From the NCBI RefSeq assembly GCF_020026915.1, contig NZ_JAINUY010000007.1:351460-415459 (forward strand): a stretch of 64,000 nucleotides of DNA, read 5' to 3'. The translations under genes and the position numbers were made by a program. The stretch is from Flavobacterium potami. GTDB lineage: Bacteria; Bacteroidota; Bacteroidia; Flavobacteriales; Flavobacteriaceae. Positions 10,201 to 18,318 of the stretch are shown in pieces. Numbering within the stretch: the stretch's first letter is position 1; each line of letters opens with the position of its first letter. The notes beneath the pieces are model-generated. The model had not been told where the DNA came from. It saw nothing but the letters and a program-made list of their open reading frames with translations, and did no database searches.

Positions 10201-11586
10201 GAAGATTTAAAAACAGTTAAAGGTGAAGACGGAGAAGGTAACTCTGTTGATATCGTAGTTTCTCGTTCAACTGAGTTGAAATTAGTTGATGAGAAAACTG
10301 GAATTGTTTTAAATACACATAACATTCCTTACGGATCTAGTATTTTTGTTAATGATGGAGATACTGTTGCTAAAGGAACTGTAATCTGTAAATGGGATCC
10401 ATATAACGGTGTAATTGTTTCTGAGTTTACTGGTAAGATTGCTTACGAAGATTTAGAGCAAGGACAATCGTTCATGGTTGAGATCGATGAGCAGACTGGT
10501 TTCCAAGAAAAAGTAATTTCTGAGGCTAGAAACAAAAAATTAATCCCAACTTTATTGGTTTACGGTAAAGAAGGTGAATTGATTCGTTCTTACAACTTAC
10601 CAGTAGGTGCACACTTAATGGTTGAAAATGGTGAGAAAATTAAAGCAGGTAAAGTATTAGTTAAGATCCCACGTCGTTCTTCTAAAGCGGGCGATATCAC
10701 GGGAGGTCTTCCTAGAATTACTGAGTTGCTTGAGGCTCGTAACCCTTCTAACCCAGCAGTTGTATCTGAAATTGATGGTGTTGTATCTTTTGGAAAAATT
10801 AAGAGAGGTAACCGTGAGATCGTTATCGAGTCTAAATTTGGTGAGGTTAAAAAGTATTTAGTTAAACTTTCAAGCCAAATCTTAGTACAAGAAAATGACT
10901 TCGTAAGAGCGGGAGTTCCATTGTCTGATGGTGCAATTACACCAGATGATATCTTAAGAATTCAAGGTCCAGCTGCTGTTCAACAGTACTTGGTAAATGA
11001 AATCCAAGAGGTTTACCGTTTACAAGGGGTAAAAATTAATGACAAACACTTCGAGGTGGTTATTCGTCAAATGATGCGTAAAGTAAGAGTTCAGGATCCA
11101 GGTGATACTTTATTCTTAGAAGACCAATTAATTCACACTAAAGATTTCATCGTTCAAAACGATAAATTATACGGTATGAAAGTGGTTGAAGATGCTGGAG
11201 ATTCTTCAGTGTTGAAACCAGGTCAGATTATTACGCCTCGTGAATTACGTGATGAAAACTCATTATTGAAGCGTACAGATAAAAATCTTGTTGTAGCAAG
11301 AGACGTAATCACTGCAACTGCAACGCCAGTTTTACAAGGTATTACAAGAGCTTCGTTACAAACTAAATCATTCATTTCTGCGGCTTCATTCCAGGAGACA
11401 ACGAAAGTACTTAACGAAGCTGCAGTAGCTGGTAAAGTAGATGACTTAGAAGGATTAAAAGAAAATGTAATTGTTGGACACAGAATTCCTGCGGGAACTG
11501 GTATGAGAGAGTATGATAACACTATCGTAGGATCTAAAGACGATTACAACGAAATGATGGCTAATAAAGAAGAATACATTTATTAA
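7279..11586 (+). CDS. rpoC: DNA-directed RNA polymerase subunit beta'
   Basis: This is the catalytic beta' subunit. The 1435 residues include the N-terminal zinc site ([22 protein letters not shown]), the absolutely conserved active-site [12 protein letters not shown], the bridge-helix/trigger-loop region with [20 protein letters not shown], and the second Cys cluster ([14 protein letters not shown]). It is complete, ending [10 protein letters not shown]. Two adjacent ATGs (7279, 7282) are both possible starts. Only 10 bases separate it from the DUF3467 gene. Confidence 0.98.
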   Translation: [1435 protein letters not shown]

Positions 11587-11596
11587 TTAGGAAACT

Positions 11597-11908
11597 ATGA
11601 GTAATCCGAAACAACAACAAGAGCAAATTAATATTGAGTTAGACGAAACTATTGCAGAAGGAATTTATTCTAATCTTGCAATAATCAATCACTCTTCATC
11701 AGAATTTGTTTTAGATTTTGTGAGCATTATGCCGGGGATTCCTAAAGCCAAGGTAAAGTCAAGAATTGTCTTGACACCACAACATGCTAAAAGATTGTTG
11801 CGAGCAATAGGTGAAAATATCCACAGATTTGAGGCCGCTCATGGCGAAATCAAAGAAACGGAACAAGCACCAATTCCGCTTAATTTTGGTCCAACAGGAC
11901 AAGCATAA
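11597..11908 (+). CDS. DUF3467 family protein
   Basis: The 103-residue small soluble protein has no signal peptide or membrane segment. The core YSNLAIINHSSSEFVLDFVSIMPG followed by VLTPQHAKRLLRAIGENI matches what I know of DUF3467, a family of unknown function common in Bacteroidota and found in many other bacteria. It sits 10 bases after rpoC and ends at a strong terminator, so it is the last gene of the rpoBC transcript. That placement suggests a transcription- or translation-linked role, but this is inference. Confidence 0.85.
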   Translation: MSNPKQQQEQINIELDETIAEGIYSNLAIINHSSSEFVLDFVSIMPGIPKAKVKSRIVLTPQHAKRLLRAIGENIHRFEAAHGEIKETEQAPIPLNFGPTGQA

Positions 11909-11913
11909 ATTTT

Positions 11914-11943
11914 AAAAGCCCCTTTTTAAGGGGCTTTTTTTTT
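11914..11943 (+). terminator. Rho-independent terminator of the rpoBC-DUF3467 transcript
   Basis: AAAAGCCCC and GGGGCTTTT form a GC-rich stem around a short loop, followed by an 8-9 base T run, immediately after the DUF3467 stop codon. Confidence 0.92.
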
Positions 11944-12027
11944 GATTAATGTTTTTAAAATGCACTTAATCAGATATAATTAACTTTAATCGAGAAAATT
12001 TCTTCTATTTTTTTTATTGATGTAATC

Positions 12028-12055
12028 TTGCAATTCTATTGAAAGATTAATTTTG
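12028..12055 (+). promoter_or_regulatory. Promoter candidate TTG-N17-TAATTTTG
   Basis: TTG (12028-12030), a 17-base spacer and TAATTTTG (12048-12055) match the Bacteroidota -33/-7 consensus. It lies in the 325-base gap after the rpoBC terminator. Transcription would start near 12062 and meet the hairpin at 12095-12128 before reaching the gene at 12234. Confidence 0.5.
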
Positions 12056-12061
12056 AAATAT

Positions 12062-12128
12062 AATGACTTAGTAAGGTTGATTAATTCAAATTATAAAAAA
12101 GCGCTAATTACATTAGTGCTTTTTTTTT
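12062..12128 (+). ncRNA. Candidate short transcript or leader attenuator ending in a terminator
   Basis: A stem AGCGCTAAT/ATTAGTGCT (one G-T pair) with a run of eight Ts (12095-12128) follows a promoter-like element by about 40 bases, with no reading frame between them. It is either a roughly 65-base small RNA or an attenuated leader for the gene at 12234. The 5' end is inferred from the promoter only. Confidence 0.35.
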
Positions 12129-12233
12129 ATGCTATAATTTTTTTTTCTAATTTCATTCCAACCTTTTATTCAAAAATGTACTCTATAGAAGTATAACAAT
12201 CCGTTAAAAGATTTTAATCTAAATAGATATATT

Positions 12234-12989
12234 ATGCAAAAGAAATTCACTTTAGAAATAGATAATCCATGTTCTGAGAATTTTGATAAAATGATTCCTA
12301 ATATATCTGGTTCATTTTGTAGTTCCTGCATGAAAAATGTAATCGATTTAAGTAAAAAAACGAATTCTGAGGTAGCTAAATTCGTTTCAGAAAATAAAGG
12401 TTTGAATATTTGTGCAAGATTGAGAAGAACACAGCTAGAAGAGGAATTTCGATACAATGAAACATCTAAAATCAATAATTTGAAATATGCTGCAGTTTTG
12501 GCTTCGGTTTTATTGACTTCGAATGTTTCAGGACAGGAAAAAGAGTCGATAAATACCGAGATGCAAGTTGATTCATCAAGTTATTTAGTTGGTAAAGTCG
12601 CTTCCAATCAAAATAGTTTCGATGATGTTTCAATTATGATGAAAGGTAGGTTTTTAGATGCAAAAACTAATAAGCCCTTTAACGAAAAAACATTTCCTAA
12701 ATTTACTCTTTCCATAAATGGATCTAAGAAGGTAAAAGTAAATTCTAAAACGGGTGATTTTTCAATTCCTATTACGATTTTAAATAAAAGGGATACGCTT
12801 GAAGTTATTATTCAAGGACCTAATCATTATCTTTCTAAAAGAATACCATTTAGTATTGAAGATGTTAAAGATCATTTATTACTGCAAGATATAATTGTTG
12901 ATGAACAAGAACTATCTCAAGCTGTAATAATGGTTCTTGGGGGATTGGGAATTAATTATTTACCAGAGAAAAATATTCAGAAGACATAA
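12234..12989 (+). CDS. Bacteroidota membrane protein with N-terminal Cys motif and carboxypeptidase-regulatory-like domain
   Basis: The 251-residue protein has no known enzymatic role. The N-terminal cytoplasmic part carries Cys13, Cys29, Cys32 and Cys60 (C-x15-C-x2-C-x27-C; SFCSSCMKNVIDLS), resembling a domain I know from many Bacteroidota proteins that precede a membrane anchor. One membrane segment follows at about 83-98. The exported part (about 133-215: GRFLDAKTNKPFNEK, then DTLEVIIQGPNHY) looks like a beta-sandwich carboxypeptidase-regulatory domain. Four conserved-looking cysteines suggest metal or Fe-S binding, but that is inference. It is monocistronic, convergent with prfC across a shared terminator. 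Confidence 0.6.
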   Translation: MQKKFTLEIDNPCSENFDKMIPNISGSFCSSCMKNVIDLSKKTNSEVAKFVSENKGLNICARLRRTQLEEEFRYNETSKINNLKYAAVLASVLLTSNVSGQEKESINTEMQVDSSSYLVGKVASNQNSFDDVSIMMKGRFLDAKTNKPFNEKTFPKFTLSINGSKKVKVNSKTGDFSIPITILNKRDTLEVIIQGPNHYLSKRIPFSIEDVKDHLLLQDIIVDEQELSQAVIMVLGGLGINYLPEKNIQKT

Positions 12990-12990
12990 T

Positions 12991-13030
12991 AAAAAAGGCT
13001 GTTTAATAAATATTTAAACAGCCTTTTTTT
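12991..13030. terminator. Bidirectional terminator between the Cys-motif gene and prfC
   Basis: AAAAAAGGCTGTTTAA pairs with TTAAACAGCCTTTTTT around a short loop. It has A and T runs on both sides and lies between two convergent genes. Confidence 0.9.
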
Positions 13031-13049
13031 ATGTTTTTAATGTAAAGCA

Positions 13050-14642
13050 TTAATCAAATTCCGATGTAAAATATAATTTTACAGATGGATATTTACTTTG
13101 CGTCATTTGAATGGTAAAATCAGAATCGGCTAAGAATACCAATTGGCCATATTTATCGTGAGCAAGGAATTTTTGTTTGATACGTTTAAATTCTTTGAAC
13201 TCTTCATTTTTAGCATCATCAGGTTTTACCCAACAAGCTTTATGTACGGGGAAGTTCTCATAAGTACATTTTGCGCCGTATTCGTGTTCCAAACGGTATT
13301 GAATTACCTCATATTGAAGTGCTCCAACCGTTCCGATAACTTTACGGTTGTTCATTTCTAAAGTAAACAACTGAGCAACACCTTCATCCATTAACTGATC
13401 AACACCTTTTTCTAATTGCTTAGCTTTCATCGGGTCAGCGTTATTGATGTATCTAAAATGTTCTGGAGAGAAACTTGGAATTCCTTTAAAACTCATGATT
13501 TCGCCTTCTGTCAAAGTATCTCCAATTTTAAAGTTTCCTGTATCGTGCAAACCAACAATATCACCAGGATAAGAAATGTCAACGATTTCTTTTTTCTCAG
13601 CGAAAAAGGCATTCGGACTTGAGAATTTTAAATTTTTCTTCTGACGAACGTGGTAATAAGGTTTGTTTCTTTCGAAAGTTCCCGAAACGATTTTAATAAA
13701 TGCTAAACGGTCACGGTGTTTAGGATCCATATTTGCGTGGATTTTGAAAACAAATCCAGACATTTTTTGCTCTGCAGGATCTACTGTACGCGTTTCAGAA
13801 TCTTTTGGACGTGGTGATGGAGCAATTGTAATGAAACAATCTAACAATTCGCGAACACCAAAATTATTCAAAGCAGAACCAAAGAATACTGGCTGGATTT
13901 TTCCATCCAAATAATCTTGGCGTTCAAATTTTGGATAAACTTCATCAATCAATTCTAATTCTTCACGAAGTTTATTTGCTGCTTTTTCACCGACAATTTT
14001 ATCTAGTTCTGGATTATTTTGAACATCAGAAAAAGCAATTGTTTCTTCGATATTTTTACGGCTGTCTCCACTGAAAAGGTTAATGTTCTCTTCCCATAAA
14101 TTGTAAATTCCTTGGAAATCATAACCCATACCAATTGGAAAACTTAGAGGAGTAACTTTTAGACCTAATTTTTGTTCTACTTCATCCATTAGATCAAAAG
14201 CGTCCTTACCTTCACGGTCTAATTTGTTGATGAAAACAATCATCGGAATGTTACGCATTCTACAAACAGAAACCAATTTTTCAGTTTGTTCCTCAACCCC
14301 TTTTGCAACGTCAATTACAACGATTACACTATCAACAGCGGTTAAAGTTCTGAATGTGTCTTCGGCAAAATCCTTGTGTCCAGGTGTATCAAGGATATTA
14401 ATTTTTTTATCTTTATAATTAAAAGCAAGTACAGAAGTAGAAACCGAGATACCTCTTTGGCGTTCGATTTCCATAAAGTCACTCGTTGCTCCTTTTTTAA
14501 TTTTGTTATTCTTTACCGCTCCTGCTTCTTGGATGGCACCTCCAAATAAAAGTAATTTCTCTGTTAACGTCGTCTTACCAGCATCGGGGTGCGATATAAT
14601 TCCAAATGTTCTTCTGCGTTGTATTTCTTTTAAAAAGCTCAT
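13050..14642 (-). CDS. prfC: Peptide chain release factor 3
   Basis: RF3 is the GTPase that recycles RF1/RF2 from the ribosome. The 530 residues match the family. Landmarks are G1 GIISHPDAGKTTLTE at the N-terminus, G3 DTPGHKDFAEDT, G4 NKLDREGKDAFDL, and the C-terminal domain with GTVGALQYEVIQYRLEHEYG that separates RF3 from EF-G. It stands alone between unrelated genes. The downstream side is closed by the terminator at 12991-13030. Confidence 0.96.
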   Translation of the reverse strand: MSFLKEIQRRRTFGIISHPDAGKTTLTEKLLLFGGAIQEAGAVKNNKIKKGATSDFMEIERQRGISVSTSVLAFNYKDKKINILDTPGHKDFAEDTFRTLTAVDSVIVVIDVAKGVEEQTEKLVSVCRMRNIPMIVFINKLDREGKDAFDLMDEVEQKLGLKVTPLSFPIGMGYDFQGIYNLWEENINLFSGDSRKNIEETIAFSDVQNNPELDKIVGEKAANKLREELELIDEVYPKFERQDYLDGKIQPVFFGSALNNFGVRELLDCFITIAPSPRPKDSETRTVDPAEQKMSGFVFKIHANMDPKHRDRLAFIKIVSGTFERNKPYYHVRQKKNLKFSSPNAFFAEKKEIVDISYPGDIVGLHDTGNFKIGDTLTEGEIMSFKGIPSFSPEHFRYINNADPMKAKQLEKGVDQLMDEGVAQLFTLEMNNRKVIGTVGALQYEVIQYRLEHEYGAKCTYENFPVHKACWVKPDDAKNEEFKEFKRIKQKFLAHDKYGQLVFLADSDFTIQMTQSKYPSVKLYFTSEFD

Positions 14643-14750
14643 ATTTTGTATAAATAGGTTGCAAAAGTACTATTAAATTACGGCTTAAGAAAAATATTCA
14701 GTTCTTAATTAAAGGACTTAAATTTTAAATTTGAGTCTGGAGTAAATTTT

Positions 14751-14813
14751 TTTGCCACGAATTACAAATTTGCACGAATTAATTGGTGCTAATTGGTGTA
14801 ATTCGTGGCAAAA
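14751..14813. repeat. Palindromic CACGAATT repeat, copy 1
   Basis: Arms TTTGCCACGAATTAC (14751-14765) and GTAATTCGTGGCAAA (14798-14812) are exact inverted complements, with further CACGAATT-like units inside. The same arm sequence occurs at 47872-47954. Confidence 0.85.
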
Positions 14814-14831
14814 GAATAACAGTATTTTACT

Positions 14832-14865
14832 AAAAAAAAGCTGCTCATTTTGAGCAGCTTTAAAA
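14832..14865 (-). terminator. Terminator of the alpha-amylase gene
   Basis: AAAGCTGCTCA pairs with TGAGCAGCTTT. On the minus strand the hairpin is followed by eight Ts, and it lies 14 bases past the amylase stop. Confidence 0.88.
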
Positions 14866-14878
14866 TAGTCATTTTAAA

Positions 14879-16321
14879 TTACTGATTAATTGACCAAACT
14901 GAATATCCTTTTGGAGGACATTGTATTTTTACCCATTTATCTGCCTGAGTTGTCGGATACCAAGTCGAATTTCCTGTAAAATCTTTAATTTGAGTATTGG
15001 CCCAATTGGTCTGAATCCATCTTTCCTGCCAAGTATCTGAATTGTTGATGTAAACTACTAATCCTGGATTTCCATTATATCCGTTTCTTCGTGCCACATA
15101 TTCATCATTATCAGAATATAAAATAGAAGTGGTTCCTGTTGCTTTATTGTTATGAATCCAGATCAGATTGTTCAATTTGTTCTTATCTAACCATTCTTCG
15201 TAATCTCTGTAAAAAATGGTTGGATAGCCTTCGTGAGTTAATATATAGGAGTAGGCAAGCATTTTGCTCCAGATTTCATCAGTGTCATGATTGGTTACAA
15301 AAGTCACTGCTTTGTATGGATTACGTTTCCACATCATATCATCATTCAAAAGTGCCAGATTGTTTCCGTCAAAAGCATCATTCATTTTATAATAACAAGC
15401 AAAATCGAACACAGAACTATTTGCATTATTCGCCCAATCATTTAATACGTTTACATTCGAATCCCATAATTCACCTACAGAAAATCCGCCTACATTTGCA
15501 TTCCAGTCTCTTACAACCCAAGCGCCAAAACCTTTTACATAGTCAAATCTCCATCCGTCAAACTTCATGGTATTCTTATAATATTTACCAACTCCGTCAG
15601 TCCTTTTCCAAAGCCAATCCTGTACATACGGATCAGCATGACATAAATCTGGGAAACCTCCAAAAGAACCTTCATCATTATTTCCATAACTGTTTTTGTA
15701 GAAATTAGCATAAGTACGCTTGAATTTTCCCGATGCAATTCCGTTAAAATTAGTCCAAGTATTGGTTCCTGTAAACGGATTTGCTTCTGATTGACCACCG
15801 CTATTATGATTGATAACAATGTCGGCATAAACTTTTATGTTTTGAGCATGAGCAGCCGTAATTAAATTGACCAATTCAGTTTTAGATCCAAATCTGGTTT
15901 CTGTGGTTCCATTTTGATTATAATCTCCAAAATCAAAATAATCAGTTGGATCATATCCCATCGAAAATGCCCCGTTTTGAGCTTTTGAAGCAGGAGGTAA
16001 CCAGATAGAGCCAATTCCTGCATTTCCCCAAGCAGTTACTTTACTGCTGACAGTATTCCACCAATTCCCTCCGGCTGGAACATCCCAGTAAAATGCCTGC
16101 ATCATAACTCCGCCACCGGGATTATCGACATATTTTGAAGTTAAGGAAGAACTCGATGTTCCTGTGCTAAAAGGTTTTCCGTCATGATGTGTGACATCGA
16201 TAATTTTGAAGTTCTGACTTTCAGCTATTGAATCGACATCATTAATTTCATTTTGAGAACACGAAAACAGCATTCCGCTAAATACAGAAATGAGACACAA
16301 TTTTAAAATAGGTTTTTTCAT
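14879..16321 (-). CDS. Secreted alpha-amylase lipoprotein, GH13 (subfamily 7-like)
   Basis: This enzyme hydrolyses alpha-1,4-glucan bonds in starch-type polymers. The 480 residues start with a lipoprotein signal (Cys21 in MLFSC), predicting anchorage to a membrane surface. The GH13 regions are clear: ADIVINH (166-172), GWRFDYVKG with nucleophile Asp260, GELWD with acid/base Glu284, and TNHDTD with Asp346. The stretches GVMMQAFYWDVP, GGFPDLCH and GFGAWVVRDW closely resemble the Thermococcales/Pyrococcus GH13_7 enzymes as I remember them. It ends in the usual beta-sandwich domain C. No SusC/SusD genes adjoin it, so it is a stand-alone polysaccharide gene. Confidence 0.93.
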   Translation of the reverse strand: MKKPILKLCLISVFSGMLFSCSQNEINDVDSIAESQNFKIIDVTHHDGKPFSTGTSSSSLTSKYVDNPGGGVMMQAFYWDVPAGGNWWNTVSSKVTAWGNAGIGSIWLPPASKAQNGAFSMGYDPTDYFDFGDYNQNGTTETRFGSKTELVNLITAAHAQNIKVYADIVINHNSGGQSEANPFTGTNTWTNFNGIASGKFKRTYANFYKNSYGNNDEGSFGGFPDLCHADPYVQDWLWKRTDGVGKYYKNTMKFDGWRFDYVKGFGAWVVRDWNANVGGFSVGELWDSNVNVLNDWANNANSSVFDFACYYKMNDAFDGNNLALLNDDMMWKRNPYKAVTFVTNHDTDEIWSKMLAYSYILTHEGYPTIFYRDYEEWLDKNKLNNLIWIHNNKATGTTSILYSDNDEYVARRNGYNGNPGLVVYINNSDTWQERWIQTNWANTQIKDFTGNSTWYPTTQADKWVKIQCPPKGYSVWSINQ

Positions 16322-16806
16322 AATAGATGTGGTTGAGTTAAATAGTTGTTTTTGTAATTTTCTAATTTAAGTGCTTAAAACAAGAATATTTATATTTTTA
16401 AGTAGTTTAAATTATTGATTACGCATCTAAAGTAGATTTTTTTTGATATAATTTCAATTTACAAGAAAATTAATTATCACGAAAACGTTGTAGTGTTAAG
16501 AACTTTTTTTTAGATGACTAATAATTAGATTTATAGCTAAATTTCTATTAAGTAAATGGACAATTTTCGGGCAGTATGAAAAGAGACTAAAAGGAAAGTT
16601 TAAAAAGCAATATAGACCTATCCTATAATTTTTTGTTAATAGTATTGCGGATAGTTGTATTATGTAATTGAATTGTTATTTTTGTTCGTTATAAGTTAGG
16701 AAAGAACTATACTAATTATTTATCTTTCAGGAAGTATTTCAGAAAATATAAATAACTTTGGCGAGTTATCTAAAGCAGACTTTACATTCAAATTAAATTT
16801 AAAATA
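16322..16806. other. 485-bp divergent intergenic region
   Basis: This AT-rich gap lies between the divergent amylase and SurA-like genes. I see no open reading frame and no strong hairpin, only a promoter-like TAACTTTG near the right end. Two divergent promoters, and possibly a carbohydrate-response site for the amylase, are expected here but cannot be placed by eye. Confidence 0.6.
16753..16760 (+). promoter_or_regulatory. -7 element TAACTTTG upstream of the SurA-like gene
   Basis: It matches TAnnTTTG exactly and lies 46 bases before the ATG. No clear TTG was found at the expected -33 distance, so the assignment is moderate. Confidence 0.45.
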
Positions 16807-18240
16807 ATGTTATTAAAAAAATTACAGCTAAAAACAATTGATTACAAGTTTGTTCTAACAGTTTGTTTTTTTCTTTTTTTTGCTCCAATTGTTGCAGCAC
16901 AAGAAATAATTCCTGATGTCGTTGCTGAAAAACCTGCTGAAAAACCAGCTGGAGGTAAATTAAAAATCGATGGAATTATCGCAACAGTAGGAGATTATAT
17001 CGTATTAGATTCTGATATAGATAAAGGATTTTTAGAAATCACGGCACAAGGAGGAAATACTAAAGATATCACAAGATGTCAGATGTTAGGAAAACTTCTG
17101 GAAGATAAGTTATATGCTCACCAGGCAATTCAGGATAGTATTATTGTGAGTGATGCTGAAGTTAGAGGTATGATGGAAGACCGTCTAAATTATATGACAC
17201 AGCAAGTTGGTGGAGATATTAACAAAGTTGTAGAATATTATAAAAAGAGTTCTGTAGAAGAATTTAAAACTTATTTTGCGGATATCTTGAAAGAGCAAAA
17301 ATTAGCATCTGAAATGAGAGATAAAATCGTTAAAGATGTTGAAATAACACCAGAAGAGGTTCGTAATTTCTTCAAGAAAATTCCAAAAGAGGAATTACCA
17401 ACATTTGGTGCTGAAATGGAAGTTGCCCAAATTGTGGTAGAACCTAAAGTATCTAAAGAAGACAAGCAAAAGGTAATAGATAGATTGAATGCAATAAAAC
17501 AAGATGTTCTCGAAGGATCTAGTTTTGCTACTAAAGCTGTTTTATATTCTCAGGATCCTGGATCTTCGCCAAATGGAGGTTACTACAAAATGACAAGAAA
17601 AACTCCCTTTGTAAAAGAATTTAAAGATGTTGCTTTTAGTTTACAGGCAGGAGAAATTTCTGCACCTTTTGAGACTACTTTCGGTTTTCATATTATTATG
17701 GTAGAGAAAATTAAAGGACAGGAAGTAGAATTGCGTCATATTTTAATTTCTCCAACGGTTTCTGAGGCTGCTTTAAAAGAAGCAAAAGAAAGAATTATCA
17801 ATATCAGAAATAAAATTGTTGGTAAAGAAATTTCATTTGCAGATGCTGCAAGAACAGAATCTGATGAAAAGGAAACAAGAGCAAACGGAGGAACTTTGGT
17901 GAACCCAACAACTCAAGATACTAGATTTGAGTTAACAAAAATGGATCCGACATTATATAGCCAGGTTTCAAATTTAAAAGGAGATGAAATTTCTCAGCCG
18001 ATTTTAAATACAGACGATAAAGGTAAAAAAACGTATAAGTTAATTACTGTAACAAATAGAATCGAAGACCATACTGCAGACTATGCTAAAGATTATACAA
18101 AAATTAAAGAATTAGCATTAAAAGAAAAGCAAATCAATGCAATTGCAAAATGGTTCGATACAAAAATTAAAGATACCTATATCAAAATCATTGGAGAATA
18201 TAAAGAATGTGATTTTGCAAACAACTGGTTGAAAAAATAA
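16807..18240 (+). CDS. SurA-like periplasmic peptidylprolyl isomerase/chaperone
   Basis: This periplasmic chaperone probably escorts outer-membrane proteins and isomerises prolyl bonds. The 477 residues have an uncleaved-looking basic start, then a hydrophobic signal segment (about 15-31, ending VAAQE), and a SurA N-terminal helical domain (about 53-180, GIIATVGDYIVLDSDI). Two parvulin domains follow: about 200-300 (AQIVVEP, SQDPGSSPNGG, PFETTFGFHIIMVE) and about 308-410 (ELRHILISP, ANGGTLVNP). A terminator separates it from the MoxR gene. Confidence 0.88.
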   Translation: MLLKKLQLKTIDYKFVLTVCFFLFFAPIVAAQEIIPDVVAEKPAEKPAGGKLKIDGIIATVGDYIVLDSDIDKGFLEITAQGGNTKDITRCQMLGKLLEDKLYAHQAIQDSIIVSDAEVRGMMEDRLNYMTQQVGGDINKVVEYYKKSSVEEFKTYFADILKEQKLASEMRDKIVKDVEITPEEVRNFFKKIPKEELPTFGAEMEVAQIVVEPKVSKEDKQKVIDRLNAIKQDVLEGSSFATKAVLYSQDPGSSPNGGYYKMTRKTPFVKEFKDVAFSLQAGEISAPFETTFGFHIIMVEKIKGQEVELRHILISPTVSEAALKEAKERIINIRNKIVGKEISFADAARTESDEKETRANGGTLVNPTTQDTRFELTKMDPTLYSQVSNLKGDEISQPILNTDDKGKKTYKLITVTNRIEDHTADYAKDYTKIKELALKEKQINAIAKWFDTKIKDTYIKIIGEYKECDFANNWLKK

Positions 18241-18256
18241 GTTTTAATAAATAAAT

Positions 18257-18298
18257 AAAAAGAGTTAGTTTTATGAATTCATAGAATTAACTCTTTTT
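18257..18298 (+). terminator. Terminator after the SurA-like gene
   Basis: AAAAAGAGTTA (left) pairs with TAACTCTTTTT (right), and an inner TATGAATTCATA palindrome extends the stem. It ends 20 bases before the MoxR ATG, so it may be partly read through. Confidence 0.75.
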
Positions 18299-18318
18299 AA
18301 TTTTAAATACATTCATAA

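Noticed and set aside
15139..15708. 189-codon plus-strand frame inside the amylase gene
   Set aside because: It is antisense to a clear GH13 enzyme, has Ser/His/Leu-rich low-complexity composition and no recognisable domain.
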